Shown: in pieces, positions 8,690-16,084 of the stretch | Numbering within the stretch: position 1 is the first letter of the stretch | Layout: every line of letters starts with the position of its first letter | Assembly (NCBI RefSeq): GCF_028656955.1 | Contig: NZ_JAMDGY010000024.1 | Span: forward strand, 274,196 to 338,195 | Source of the DNA: Pseudomonas fontis | GTDB lineage: Bacteria; Pseudomonadota; Gammaproteobacteria; Pseudomonadales; Pseudomonadaceae | Direction of reading: 5' to 3' | DNA: 64,000 nt | Notes under the pieces: generated by a model | Databases searched by the model: none | The model's input: only the letters and a program-made list of their open reading frames with translations | Told to the model about the DNA's origin: nothing | Program-made: the position numbers and the translations under genes

Positions 8690-8698
8690 TGTGGATAA
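8690..8698 (-). promoter_or_regulatory. DnaA box 4
   Basis: Perfect TTATCCACA on the minus strand, in the third 45-bp unit. Confidence 0.75.
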
Positions 8699-8817
8699 GG
8701 TGTTTGCCTAACGCCAGGAGCCACGGTTTTAGAGGGTTGTAGAGGTTTGATCAAAATTTGATCAGTTGCGCAGGTGGATGTATTGGCGAGGTTGCCCACA
8801 ATTGCTGTGGGTTGGGC

Positions 8818-8826
8818 TGTGGATAA
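8818..8826 (-). promoter_or_regulatory. DnaA box 5
   Basis: Perfect TTATCCACA on the minus strand, in the fourth 45-bp unit, 128 bases from box 4. Confidence 0.75.
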
Positions 8827-8915
8827 AGTGTTTGCTGAATGGGCTGGGGCCAGTGAATGCAGGGGTTTGCTAGGGTTGGTTGAAATTTGATCAGTTGTAG
8901 TGGATATGAGGGCCT

Positions 8916-8993
8916 CATCGCCGGCAAGGCCGGCTCCCACAAAATCTGCAATACCGCCGCCGATCCTTGTGGGAGCCGGCCTTGCCGGCGATG
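8916..8993. repeat. REP pair (inverted), 3' of gbcA
   Basis: Two complete REP copies face each other with about 25 bases between. They sit just past the gbcA stop and next to the DnaA-box array. Confidence 0.9.
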
Positions 8994-9012
8994 GGCTGCA
9001 CAGCAGCCCCGG

Positions 9013-10305
9013 CTACTGCGCTGCCACCCCTTTCAGATACGGCGCCGGCGCCGCCCCCAGGTTGTTCAACATCCGCTCGCTGTACCAATCAATGAAGTTC
9101 ACCACACCAAACTCATAAGTCTTCGAATACGGCCCCGGCTGATACGCCACCGAGTTGATCCCGCGCTGGTTCTCTTCGGCCAAGCGACGGTCCTGGTCGT
9201 TGGTGGCATCCCACACTTCACGCATGCGCTTGGGATCGTAATCCACCCCTTCCACGGCATCCTTGTGCACCAGCCACTTGGTGCTCACCATGGTTTCCTG
9301 TGCACTGATCGGCCACACGGTGAACACGATGATGTGATCACCCATGCAGTGGTTCCACGAATGCGGCAAGTGCAAGATGCGCATCGAGCCCAGGTCCGGG
9401 TTCTTGATCCGACCCATCAACTTCTGGCAACCCTGCTTGCCGTCCAGGGTCATCGACACCGTGCCCTTGAGCAACGGCATGCGCACCAGGCGGTTGCGCA
9501 GGCCAAAGCTGGCATGCGCGTAAGGGATCTTCTCCGCGTCCCACGCCGCCGCACTGGCCGCCACATGGTCCTTGAACGCCTGGTCGGCGCGCGGGTCGGT
9601 GACGTCGTCCCACTCCAGCAAGGTCTTCAGCAATTCCGGGTGCGATGCGTTGCAGTGGTAGCACTCGCGGTTGTTCTCCAGCACCAGCTTCCAGTTGGCC
9701 TTCTCCATCAAGGTGGTCTGCACCGCCACCTTGGTGTTCTCCATGTCGTACGGTTCCATGTAGTGCGACAGGGTGGAGAGGAAGTCGTCAATCGCCGGGG
9801 GATTTTCCGCCAGGCTGATGAAGATGTAGCCGCCCGCAGTCTTCACGTTCACCGGCTTCAAACCGTACTGCTGCATGTCGAAGTCGGCACCCATCTCGGT
9901 GCCGGCAAACAGCAGGCGGCCATCGAGCTCGTAGGTCCATTGGTGGTAATGGCACACCAGCTTCGCCACCTTGCCCTTGTCGCTGGTGCACAACCGCGAA
10001 CCACGGTGCCGGCAGACGTTGTGGAAGGCATGCACCTGGCCCTCGGCGCCGCGCAGCACGATGATCGGGTTCTTGCCGATCTCCAGGGTCAGGTAGTTGC
10101 CCTTGGCCGGGATCTCGCAGGTCATGCCGGCAATCAACCATTCCTTGTAGAAGATCTCCTGCAGGTCGATCTGGAACAGACGCTCGTCGGTGTAGAAAGG
10201 CTGCGGCAGCGAGAAGGTGCGCTCGCGGGTCTGCAACATGTCGGCGGTGGCCTTGCGTGCAGGTTCCAGTGGATCGCCCAGGCTCAGGGTTGCGGTGACG
10301 TCCAT
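9013..10305 (-). CDS. gbcA: Glycine betaine monooxygenase, Rieske oxygenase GbcA
   Basis: A 430-aa ring-hydroxylating-type oxygenase alpha subunit. Residues 98-121 form the Rieske 2Fe-2S motif (C98, H100, C118, H121). The catalytic domain has the mononuclear iron histidines H217 and H222 in ENNRECYHCNASHPE. With GbcB it oxidises one N-methyl of glycine betaine, releasing formaldehyde and giving dimethylglycine. The start MDVTATLSLGD is preferred over an ATG 15 bases upstream because AGGA lies 8 bases before it. It is divergent from gbcB across a 282-base control region. In P. aeruginosa both genes are activated by GbdR when betaine or dimethylglycine is present. Confidence 0.94.
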   Translation of the reverse strand: MDVTATLSLGDPLEPARKATADMLQTRERTFSLPQPFYTDERLFQIDLQEIFYKEWLIAGMTCEIPAKGNYLTLEIGKNPIIVLRGAEGQVHAFHNVCRHRGSRLCTSDKGKVAKLVCHYHQWTYELDGRLLFAGTEMGADFDMQQYGLKPVNVKTAGGYIFISLAENPPAIDDFLSTLSHYMEPYDMENTKVAVQTTLMEKANWKLVLENNRECYHCNASHPELLKTLLEWDDVTDPRADQAFKDHVAASAAAWDAEKIPYAHASFGLRNRLVRMPLLKGTVSMTLDGKQGCQKLMGRIKNPDLGSMRILHLPHSWNHCMGDHIIVFTVWPISAQETMVSTKWLVHKDAVEGVDYDPKRMREVWDATNDQDRRLAEENQRGINSVAYQPGPYSKTYEFGVVNFIDWYSERMLNNLGAAPAPYLKGVAAQ

Positions 10306-10587
10306 CGTGTAGGTCCTCATGGCCTGTCAAGGCCGGCGAAAGTGGCTAATCGTTCTTATGGCGACGCAAGGCGAAAAACAACAGGATCATCTGCGATGGA
10401 GTGTGCGATTGCCGGCGTCGCGATCCATATCCATGGGCGACATGATCGGATCCGTTCCCGACGTGCCAGCCCTTGTTACCTGCGGCTGGTCGCGATAAGC
10501 ACGCCGATGTCGCGGATAGGAATGTGCGCCGCGCGCACCTTGCGCATTATCCGGATCATCAAGCCGCAGTCGGCCGTGGAGACGAGC
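10306..10587. promoter_or_regulatory. Divergent gbcA/gbcB control region
   Basis: This 282-base gap between divergent genes has repeated GTCGCGAT-type half-sites: 10417-10424, 10489-10496 and a variant GTCGCGGAT at 10509-10517. The last two are 20 bases apart, which fits two contacts of an AraC-family dimer. TAGGAATGTG at 10517-10526 resembles TAGGCATATG and TAGGCATTTG before the dipeptidase and glyA genes. GbdR is the expected regulator; the exact site is inference. Confidence 0.5.
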
Positions 10588-11688
10588 ATGTCCAACCCTT
10601 TCCTGAATCCGGTGACCACCCAGACCTGGGCCAACGGCCGGCACATCGTGCGTTGCGTCAAGGTGATCCAGGAAACCTGGGACGTGCGCACCTTCTGCTT
10701 CATGGCCGACCAGCCGATCATGTTCTTCTTCAAGCCCGGGCAGTTCGTCACCCTGGAGCTGGAAATCGAAGGCCAGCCGATCATGCGTTCGTACACCATC
10801 TCCAGCTCGCCGTCGGTGCCCTACAGCTTCTCGGTGACGATCAAACGGGTGCCGGGCGGGCGGGTCTCCAACTGGCTGCACGACACCCTGCACGAGGGCC
10901 AGGAGCTGGCGGTACACGGGCCGGTGGGGCTGTTCAATGCGATCGACTTCCCCAGCCCGAAGATGCTCTACCTGAGCGGTGGCGTGGGCATTACCCCGGT
11001 GATGTCGATGGCCCGCTGGTTCTACGACACCAATGCCAATGTCGACATGGTCTTCGTGCACAGTGCGCGTTCGCCCAAGGACATCATTTACCACCGCGAG
11101 CTGGAGCACATGGCGTCGCGGATCGACAACTTCAGCCTGCACATCATTTGCGAGAAGCATGGCTTGGGCGAGCCATGGTCGGGGTATCGCGGCTACCTGA
11201 ACCAGAAGCTGATGGAGTTGATTGCGCCGGATTACCTGGAACGCGAGATTTTCTGCTGCGGGCCGACGCCCTACATGAATGCAGTGAAACGCTTGCTCGA
11301 GACCAGCGGCTACGACATGAGCCGCTACCACGAGGAGTCGTTCGGCGCGACGCCGGCCGAGGTCAAGGCGGACGCGGTGGAGCATGCCGAGCAGGCGGCG
11401 GAAGCGGCAGAAGTGGATGTGGCCGAGTTGAACGAGGTGGAGTTCGTCAGCAGTGGCAAGAGCATTCGCGTGGCGCCGGGGGAGACTGTGCATGCGGCGG
11501 CAGCGAAGGCTGGGTTGATGATCCCCAAGGCGTGCGGCATGGGTATTTGCGGCACTTGCAAGGTGCTCAAGCTGGGCGGCGAGGTCGAGATGGAGCACAA
11601 CGGCGGGATCACCGATGACGACGTTGCCGATGGCTATATCCTGTCGTGCTGCAGCGTGCCAAAGGGAGATGTGCGGATCGAATACTGA
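10588..11688 (+). CDS. gbcB: Glycine betaine monooxygenase reductase GbcB
   Basis: A 366-aa reductase of the ferredoxin-NADP reductase superfamily. The flavin-binding domain has MRSYTISSSPSVPYSFSVTIKR, the NAD-binding domain has LYLSGGVGITPVMSMARW and FCCGPTPYMNAVK, and a C-terminal plant-type 2Fe-2S domain has CGMGICGTC with a later Cys in LSCCSVPKG. It passes electrons from NAD(P)H to GbcA. The start is set at MSNPFLNPVTTQTW. The long open frame upstream crosses the gbcA region antisense and is not coding. An acidic linker (about 245-275, EHAEQAAEAAEVDVAELNE) joins the reductase and ferredoxin parts. Confidence 0.93.
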   Translation: MSNPFLNPVTTQTWANGRHIVRCVKVIQETWDVRTFCFMADQPIMFFFKPGQFVTLELEIEGQPIMRSYTISSSPSVPYSFSVTIKRVPGGRVSNWLHDTLHEGQELAVHGPVGLFNAIDFPSPKMLYLSGGVGITPVMSMARWFYDTNANVDMVFVHSARSPKDIIYHRELEHMASRIDNFSLHIICEKHGLGEPWSGYRGYLNQKLMELIAPDYLEREIFCCGPTPYMNAVKRLLETSGYDMSRYHEESFGATPAEVKADAVEHAEQAAEAAEVDVAELNEVEFVSSGKSIRVAPGETVHAAAAKAGLMIPKACGMGICGTCKVLKLGGEVEMEHNGGITDDDVADGYILSCCSVPKGDVRIEY

Positions 11689-11725
11689 GTACAAAACCTG
11701 TTGCTGTGGGCGGCGTCATCGCTGA

Positions 11726-11820
11726 TGTAGCCGCTGCCGTAAGGCTGCGCTCGCCTGCAACGCAGGCGCAGAGCTTGGGAGCCCTTCGGACTCCAGCGCA
11801 GCCTCTCGGCAGCGGCTACA
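11726..11820. repeat. Long palindromic repeat, family 2 (copy 2)
   Basis: TGTAGCCGCTGCCG at the left and GGCAGCGGCTACA at the right, with inner arms that can pair to form a long cruciform. It fills the gap between the convergent gbcB and permease genes and may double as a transcription barrier. Confidence 0.85.
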
Positions 11821-11860
11821 CATGCTGTGCAAGTCAGTGGCATCCAGGCAAAGCCAGTGG

Positions 11861-13204
11861 CTAGCAACGCCTGGCGAGCCCTGCATACAACAGCGCCGAA
11901 ACACCAAAGCCGATCACGAACGCAATATCAGCCCCTTCCAGCACCTCCACCATCCAGCCCTGATAGTGGCCCAGCGAAAGAAACGGCAGCATCGCGACAA
12001 TCCCCCCCGCATACGCCAACAGCCCCGGCCAGCCCCAGTCGCCGTTGCCACGCTTGCGCTCGCGCAGCAGGTAGAAACCAGTGAGGTTGATCGCGCTCCA
12101 TGGCATCAGGCAATACAGCATCAACATCAGAAAGCTGGTGAAGCTGTCCTGATACCCCAGCGGCAAGCGCAGCGCGACCAGGTAAACCACCGCCCCGGCC
12201 AGCGCCACCCCGACCACGCGCGGGCCAATACCCGCACGCACCGGCCGAAACGTACTGACCACGCCAAGGCCGGTGAGCATGGCGCCGTAGCAATTGATCG
12301 CGATGATGCCGATCAGCGCCGGCACCGCGACGATCACCACGAAGGTGCCAAACCCCGGCAGGAAGCGATTGCCCAGTTGCTGCAGGCTGGCGACTGCATC
12401 CGGGGCATGCACCGCCGACGCCAGCAACGCCCCCAGCGACATCAGCCATACCGCCGAAACGGCGGCGCCGGCATAGCTCCAGAGCATCACGCTGCGTGCC
12501 GGGGTGTTGCGCGGCAGGTAGCGCGAATAATCCGAGCCATACACCGCATAGCTGATCTGGTACCCCGCTGCTGCCGACAACTGCACGAAAAACGCCGGCC
12601 AGTAGAAGCTCCGGCTGCGCTGCACGGTGTCCGGTTCCAGCAGCAGCAACGCGGCAATGGTCAGCACGGCGAACACGCCGACCAGCAGGTAGGTCAGCGA
12701 ACGCTGCACCTTGATCAACAGGTCATGGCCGGCCACGGCCATCAACATCGCCACGCCAATGATCAACGCGAACCATACGGCGTCGGGCCCAGGTAAAACG
12801 CGGGTGATGGCATCGGTGGCAAGTACCAGGTTGAACACGTTCAAGCCCAGGTAAACGCAGACCGCCACCAGCATCGGCAACACGGCGCCAAGCTGGCCGA
12901 ACTGCGCCCGCGACTGGATCATCTGGCTCAGGCCCAGGCGCGGCCCCTGATTGGCATGCAGGGCCATGCAGGCCGAGCCTATCGCGACGCCAACAAGCAG
13001 GGCGATGATCGAATGCAACACCCCCAGCCCCAGCGCGGGGCCAATGAACCCGACCGTCAACGTGGTCAGGACGAAATTGCCGGTAAACCAGAACGGCCCC
13101 AGGTGCCAGGCCGCGCCGTGGCGTTCGTGGTGCGGCACGGCCTCGATCGAGCGGGTTTCGATGCGCAGGTCGGTGCGCCCGTGCGGTACGGCCATGTCGT
13201 TCAT
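11861..13204 (-). CDS. NCS1-family purine/cytosine permease
   Basis: A 447-aa membrane protein with about 12 hydrophobic segments, of the nucleobase:cation symporter-1 (cytosine/purine permease, CodB-like) family. Characteristic stretches are WHLGPFWFTGNFVL near residue 30 and NQGPRLGLSQMIQSRAQFG near residue 93. The start MNDMAVPHG is chosen because GGAG lies just upstream and because the longer frame would run through a terminator-like hairpin. The substrate could be cytosine, purines, hydroxymethylpyrimidine or a related base. A purine-type chemoreceptor lies 3 kb away, which favours purines weakly. The gene is absent from the matching part of the P. aeruginosa betaine locus as I recall it. 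Confidence 0.85.
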   Translation of the reverse strand: MNDMAVPHGRTDLRIETRSIEAVPHHERHGAAWHLGPFWFTGNFVLTTLTVGFIGPALGLGVLHSIIALLVGVAIGSACMALHANQGPRLGLSQMIQSRAQFGQLGAVLPMLVAVCVYLGLNVFNLVLATDAITRVLPGPDAVWFALIIGVAMLMAVAGHDLLIKVQRSLTYLLVGVFAVLTIAALLLLEPDTVQRSRSFYWPAFFVQLSAAAGYQISYAVYGSDYSRYLPRNTPARSVMLWSYAGAAVSAVWLMSLGALLASAVHAPDAVASLQQLGNRFLPGFGTFVVIVAVPALIGIIAINCYGAMLTGLGVVSTFRPVRAGIGPRVVGVALAGAVVYLVALRLPLGYQDSFTSFLMLMLYCLMPWSAINLTGFYLLRERKRGNGDWGWPGLLAYAGGIVAMLPFLSLGHYQGWMVEVLEGADIAFVIGFGVSALLYAGLARRC

Positions 13205-13225
13205 GGGGCTCCGGTGCGTTCGAGG

Positions 13226-13260
13226 AAAAAAGGCCCCAGGCCAGCGCGCTGGCCCGGGGC
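13226..13260 (-). terminator. Terminator-type hairpin in the permease leader (attenuator candidate)
   Basis: On the minus strand GCCCCGGGCCAGC pairs with GCTGGCCTGGGGC (about 12 bp, one wobble) and is followed by C and then six T. It is a textbook intrinsic terminator, but it stands directly before the permease start rather than after a gene. That placement suggests attenuation or a riboswitch-type expression platform. Confidence 0.7.
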
Positions 13261-13400
13261 GGCAAACAGGTGTGGAACGCAGCATTGCGTCTGGCCGAAG
13301 CGGATCAGGGCCAGCAAGCTATTGTTCGGCAGGGAGTGTGCGAGGACAACTGGCAGAACTGCTAGTCGTAGAACCGGCGTTTTTATTCCGAAAAGTTATT

Positions 13401-13417
13401 AAGGCCTGTCAGGCCTT
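13401..13417. promoter_or_regulatory. Perfect 17-bp palindrome, operator candidate
   Basis: AAGGCCTG-T-CAGGCCTT is fully symmetric and lies next to an AT-rich promoter-like stretch reading toward the permease. I do not recognise the regulator. Confidence 0.5.
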
Positions 13418-13500
13418 TCCGGCAGCGCGGGTCAAGACAGGGAGAATTCCCACAAGAGGTGACAAGGGAGGCCGCTGGCCGGCCCCCCTCTGGCAGTGCG

Positions 13501-15126
13501 TCAGACGCGGAAGCGTGCCACCAGGCTGCTCAGGTCTACCGCCAGGCGCGACAGCTCGTTGCTGGCGGCGCTGGTCTGGTGGGCGCCAGTGGCCGACTGC
13601 ACCGACAGGTCATTGATGTTGACCAGGTTGCGGTCCACTTCACGGGCCACCTGGGCCTGTTCTTCGGCCGCGCTGGCGATCACCAGGTTGCGCTCGTTGA
13701 TCTCGGCTACCGCGCCGGTGATGGTCTCCAGGGCCAGGCCCGCGCCACGGGCGATGTTCAGGGTCGACTCGGCGCGCTCGGTGCTGTTGCGCATGGAGTT
13801 CACCGCCTGCTCGGTACCGCCCTGGATGCTGCCGATCATCCGCTCGATTTCGCTGGTCGATTGCTGGGTGCGGTGGGCCAGGGCCCGCACTTCATCGGCA
13901 ACCACGGCAAAGCCACGGCCGGCCTCACCGGCACGCGCGGCTTCGATGGCGGCGTTGAGCGCGAGCAGGTTGGTCTGGTCGGCCAGGCCACGGATCACGT
14001 CGAGCACCTTGCCGATGTCGCGCGACTCGTTCGCCAGGTTGCTGATCAAGGTGGCGGTGCTTTGCACGTCGGTGCTCATGCGTTCGATGGCAGTGACGGT
14101 TTCCATGACCAGGTCACGGCCATCACCGGCCGAGCGGGTGGCTTCCTTCGAGGCTTCGGAGGTACTCACGGCGTTGCGCGCGACTTCTTCCACGGCGCTG
14201 GTCATCTCGGTAACGGCAGTGGCGGCCTGTTCGATCTCGTTGTTCTGCTGTTGCAGGCCACGGGCGCTTTCGTCGGTGACACTGTTGAGCTCTTCCGCTG
14301 CCGAGGCCAGCTGGGTGGCGGAGCCGGAGATCAGTTGCAGGGTGTCACGCAGCTTGTCCTGCATCTTGGCCATGGCCTTGAGCAGGCGGGCGGCTTCATC
14401 GGTGCCCTCGGCGCGGATCGGCTGGGTCAGGTTGCCTTCGGCGATCTGCTCGGCAGCGTGCAACGCCTCGTCGATCGGCTTGACGATACTGCGGGTCAGC
14501 AGCAGGGCGCAGACAAAGGTCAGCACGGTGGCGGTCAGCAGCAGGCCGATGACCAGGGCAAAGGCATTGCTGTATTGCTCAGCCGCCGCCTTGTTGGTCT
14601 TGCTGGTCTGGTTGGTGTTGAACTTGACCAGCGCTTCCATCACCGCGTTGATCTGCTCGGAGTTGTCCAGCAGGTCGCGGTTGAGCATGTTGCGCAGACC
14701 TTCCAGGTCGTTGCTCTGGGACAGGCTCTTCATCCGTGCTTCAAGCTGGCGGTATTGATTGAGCAATTGCAGGTACTGGTTGTAGCTGGCGCGCTCTTCG
14801 GCGTTCTCGATCAGCGGCTCATAGGCCCGGCGCGCCTCGTCTATCTGCGCGTTGCGCTGTTCGAGCAAGCGCAGGGTGTCTTGTTGGGTGCTGGCTTCGC
14901 GGTTGAGCAGCAGGCGGTAGGACAGGGTGCGCAGGCGCAGGGTGAGTTGGGTCAGCTGGTCGAGGTTGCTGATGCTGGGCAGGCTGACCTGCTCGATGGC
15001 AACACCGGCCTGGCGGATCTTGCCCATCTGGTTCAGGGCAAAGATACCCAGGGCCAGCATCAGGGCGCCAATCAGGGCAAAACCCAGCAGCGCACGCGGG
15101 GCAATGTTCATGTTGCGTAGGGACAT
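13501..15126 (-). CDS. mcpR: Methyl-accepting chemotaxis protein, 4HB type (McpR/McfR-like)
   Basis: A 541-aa chemoreceptor. A first membrane helix (about 11-32) and a second (about 190-210) bracket a periplasmic four-helix-bundle sensor domain (about 33-188). A HAMP domain then leads into the signalling hairpin, with the conserved tip [19 protein letters not shown]. There is no C-terminal CheR-binding pentapeptide (it ends LVARFRV). The start [16 protein letters not shown] is chosen over an upstream ATG because it begins directly before the first membrane helix. By position it matches PP_0317, whose relative McfR in P. putida F1 mediates taxis to succinate, malate and fumarate. That ligand assignment rests on synteny and memory only. 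Confidence 0.85.
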   Translation of the reverse strand: MSLRNMNIAPRALLGFALIGALMLALGIFALNQMGKIRQAGVAIEQVSLPSISNLDQLTQLTLRLRTLSYRLLLNREASTQQDTLRLLEQRNAQIDEARRAYEPLIENAEERASYNQYLQLLNQYRQLEARMKSLSQSNDLEGLRNMLNRDLLDNSEQINAVMEALVKFNTNQTSKTNKAAAEQYSNAFALVIGLLLTATVLTFVCALLLTRSIVKPIDEALHAAEQIAEGNLTQPIRAEGTDEAARLLKAMAKMQDKLRDTLQLISGSATQLASAAEELNSVTDESARGLQQQNNEIEQAATAVTEMTSAVEEVARNAVSTSEASKEATRSAGDGRDLVMETVTAIERMSTDVQSTATLISNLANESRDIGKVLDVIRGLADQTNLLALNAAIEAARAGEAGRGFAVVADEVRALAHRTQQSTSEIERMIGSIQGGTEQAVNSMRNSTERAESTLNIARGAGLALETITGAVAEINERNLVIASAAEEQAQVAREVDRNLVNINDLSVQSATGAHQTSAASNELSRLAVDLSSLVARFRV

Positions 15127-15401
15127 GGTTCGAATCCAGTAGGGAGATGACGGGACGCGATCCATGCGTTACAGAGAAGACTGCACTGCCTATCGGACGC
15201 CGCTGGCAGTACTTGAGTGCATTGCTGCGTTTTTGTGAGCGAGCTAAGGTTTTTCCGCCCAGCGGTCATCAAATACCGGAACCGGATGCCCATCGGTGGG
15301 TCAATCTGCACCAGGCCGAGGCCTCTAAACCCGATATCCCTGGCGAGCACGGCGAGTTTTCTTTATCGTGTGCGCCCCCTGAAATACCCGAGAAGGCAAT
15401 C

Positions 15402-15629
15402 ATGTTGGAAACTTCCCTGAGTCAATTGGAACAGCTGGTCGGCGACCTGGTGCAGAAGAACCTGGAACTGACCGAGCGCAACGCACACCTGGACGGCGCT
15501 CTGGCCCAGGCCAAGGACGAGAACGAAAGCCTGCAACTGAGCCTGATGGAACAGGAAGAGAAGCACGGCGCCACCGCAGCGCGCATCCAGGCGCTGGTCG
15601 AACGTGCAGGCGGCACCGTTAACGCATGA
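15402..15629 (+). CDS. Small coiled-coil protein, ZapB/TIGR02449-like
   Basis: A 75-aa protein, MLETSLSQLEQLVGDLVQ onward, almost wholly predicted coiled coil with heptad leucines (LSQLEQLVGDL, LTERNAHL, LQLSLMEQ). It overlaps zapA by 4 bases (ATGA), so the two are coupled. In Pseudomonas such a TIGR02449/ZapB-like gene commonly precedes zapA. The start at ATG 15402 fits the size of the family; upstream sequence in frame is intergenic. A role in Z-ring or ZapA-linked assembly is inferred from the pairing. Confidence 0.7.
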   Translation: MLETSLSQLEQLVGDLVQKNLELTERNAHLDGALAQAKDENESLQLSLMEQEEKHGATAARIQALVERAGGTVNA

Positions 15630-15928
15630 ACACCACTGCGCAGTCGATAAACGTTGTCTCGATCCTGGGCAATGATTACTCGATCAAGGCACCCGAAGGT
15701 CAGGAACAGACCCTGGCGCAAGCGGTGCAGATGCTCAAGGCCTCCTTGGCCGACACCAAGCGCAAGTACCCGTCGCTGATTGGCGACAAGTTGCTGGTGC
15801 TGGCTGCCCTGAACCTGTGTTCGCAGCAGATCGAGCTGCAACAGGCCCATCAGGAAGCCCTCGACCGTTATCAAGAGCAAGTCAGCGCCACGGTCGATGT
15901 GATTGCCCGGACCATCAGCAACAGCTGA
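15626..15928 (+). CDS. zapA: ZapA-family cell division protein (probable paralogue)
   Basis: A 100-aa protein with the ZapA layout: an N-terminal beta-rich FtsZ-binding part (INVVSILGNDYSIKAPEG) followed by a long helix (QTLAQAVQMLKASLADTKRKYP... to the C-terminus). ZapA crosslinks FtsZ filaments. The housekeeping zapA of Pseudomonas normally stands beside 6S RNA and a 5-formyltetrahydrofolate cyclo-ligase gene; neither is here. This is therefore probably a second copy. It lies between two chemoreceptor genes and ends 156 bases before mcpH. Confidence 0.8.
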   Translation: MNTTAQSINVVSILGNDYSIKAPEGQEQTLAQAVQMLKASLADTKRKYPSLIGDKLLVLAALNLCSQQIELQQAHQEALDRYQEQVSATVDVIARTISNS

Positions 15929-16084
15929 TCCGCGCCGCGCAATCGTTTTCCCCTCACAAGCCTGCTCGCCGACCTTCGGGACGGTGGGCGGCATTGGCGT
16001 GCGCCACTGGAATTATTGTATTTCTAACTGTATACAATTGGCTCGACAGTTGCAGTACAGGCTTTATTTCTCAGGGGAAGATCC

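Larger units (their letters stand above)
8320..8894. repeat. Modular array of DnaA boxes and TGATCA palindromes
   Basis: The whole gap between two convergent genes (etf beta and gbcA) is filled by four related 45-bp units at 8320-8364, 8471-8515, 8664-8708 and 8791-8835. Each unit starts TTG..CACAA and carries TGTGGATAA at about base 28, the reverse of the perfect DnaA box TTATCCACA. A fifth perfect box lies at 8633-8641 on the top strand. Between units are TGATCA palindromes (8405, 8416, 8555, 8566, 8592, 8748, 8759, 8888), often as TTTGATCAAATTTGATCA-like pairs. An 18-bp dyad, GTGTGCAA-2-TTGCACAC, lies at 8654-8671. No open frame is credible. A DnaA-binding reservoir or control site is the leading idea; this is inference. 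Confidence 0.8.
13205..13500. other. Leader and upstream region of the permease
   Basis: This 296-base gap contains no gene. On the minus strand, reading toward the permease, it holds a perfect 17-bp palindrome (13401-13417), an AT-rich promoter-like stretch (about 13380-13400), about 120 bases with several small hairpins, and a strong terminator-type hairpin (13226-13260) ending 22 bases before the start codon. Confidence 0.7.

Noticed and set aside
8405..8893. FNR/Anr boxes (TTGAT-N4-ATCAA)
   Set aside because: The TTGATCAA motifs lack the four-base spacer and there is no promoter nearby.
8320..8894. CRISPR array
   Set aside because: Units are 45 bp but irregularly spaced, diverged from each other and contain DnaA boxes; there are no cas genes.
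8887..10587. Upstream extension of the gbcB reading frame
   Set aside because: It runs antisense through gbcA and a REP pair. The family start is MSNPFLNPV at 10588.
13205..13400. TPP riboswitch before the permease (as for CytX-type transporters)
   Set aside because: The conserved CTGAGA and ACCTGA...GGATAATGCC-type elements are not present.
16040..16055. TGTATACA palindrome before mcpH as a regulator site
   Set aside because: Only an 8-bp core is symmetric and no matching second site or known operator was found.
15929..16084. 6S RNA gene after zapA
   Set aside because: The sequence does not fold or read like 6S RNA and the usual neighbour gene is absent.
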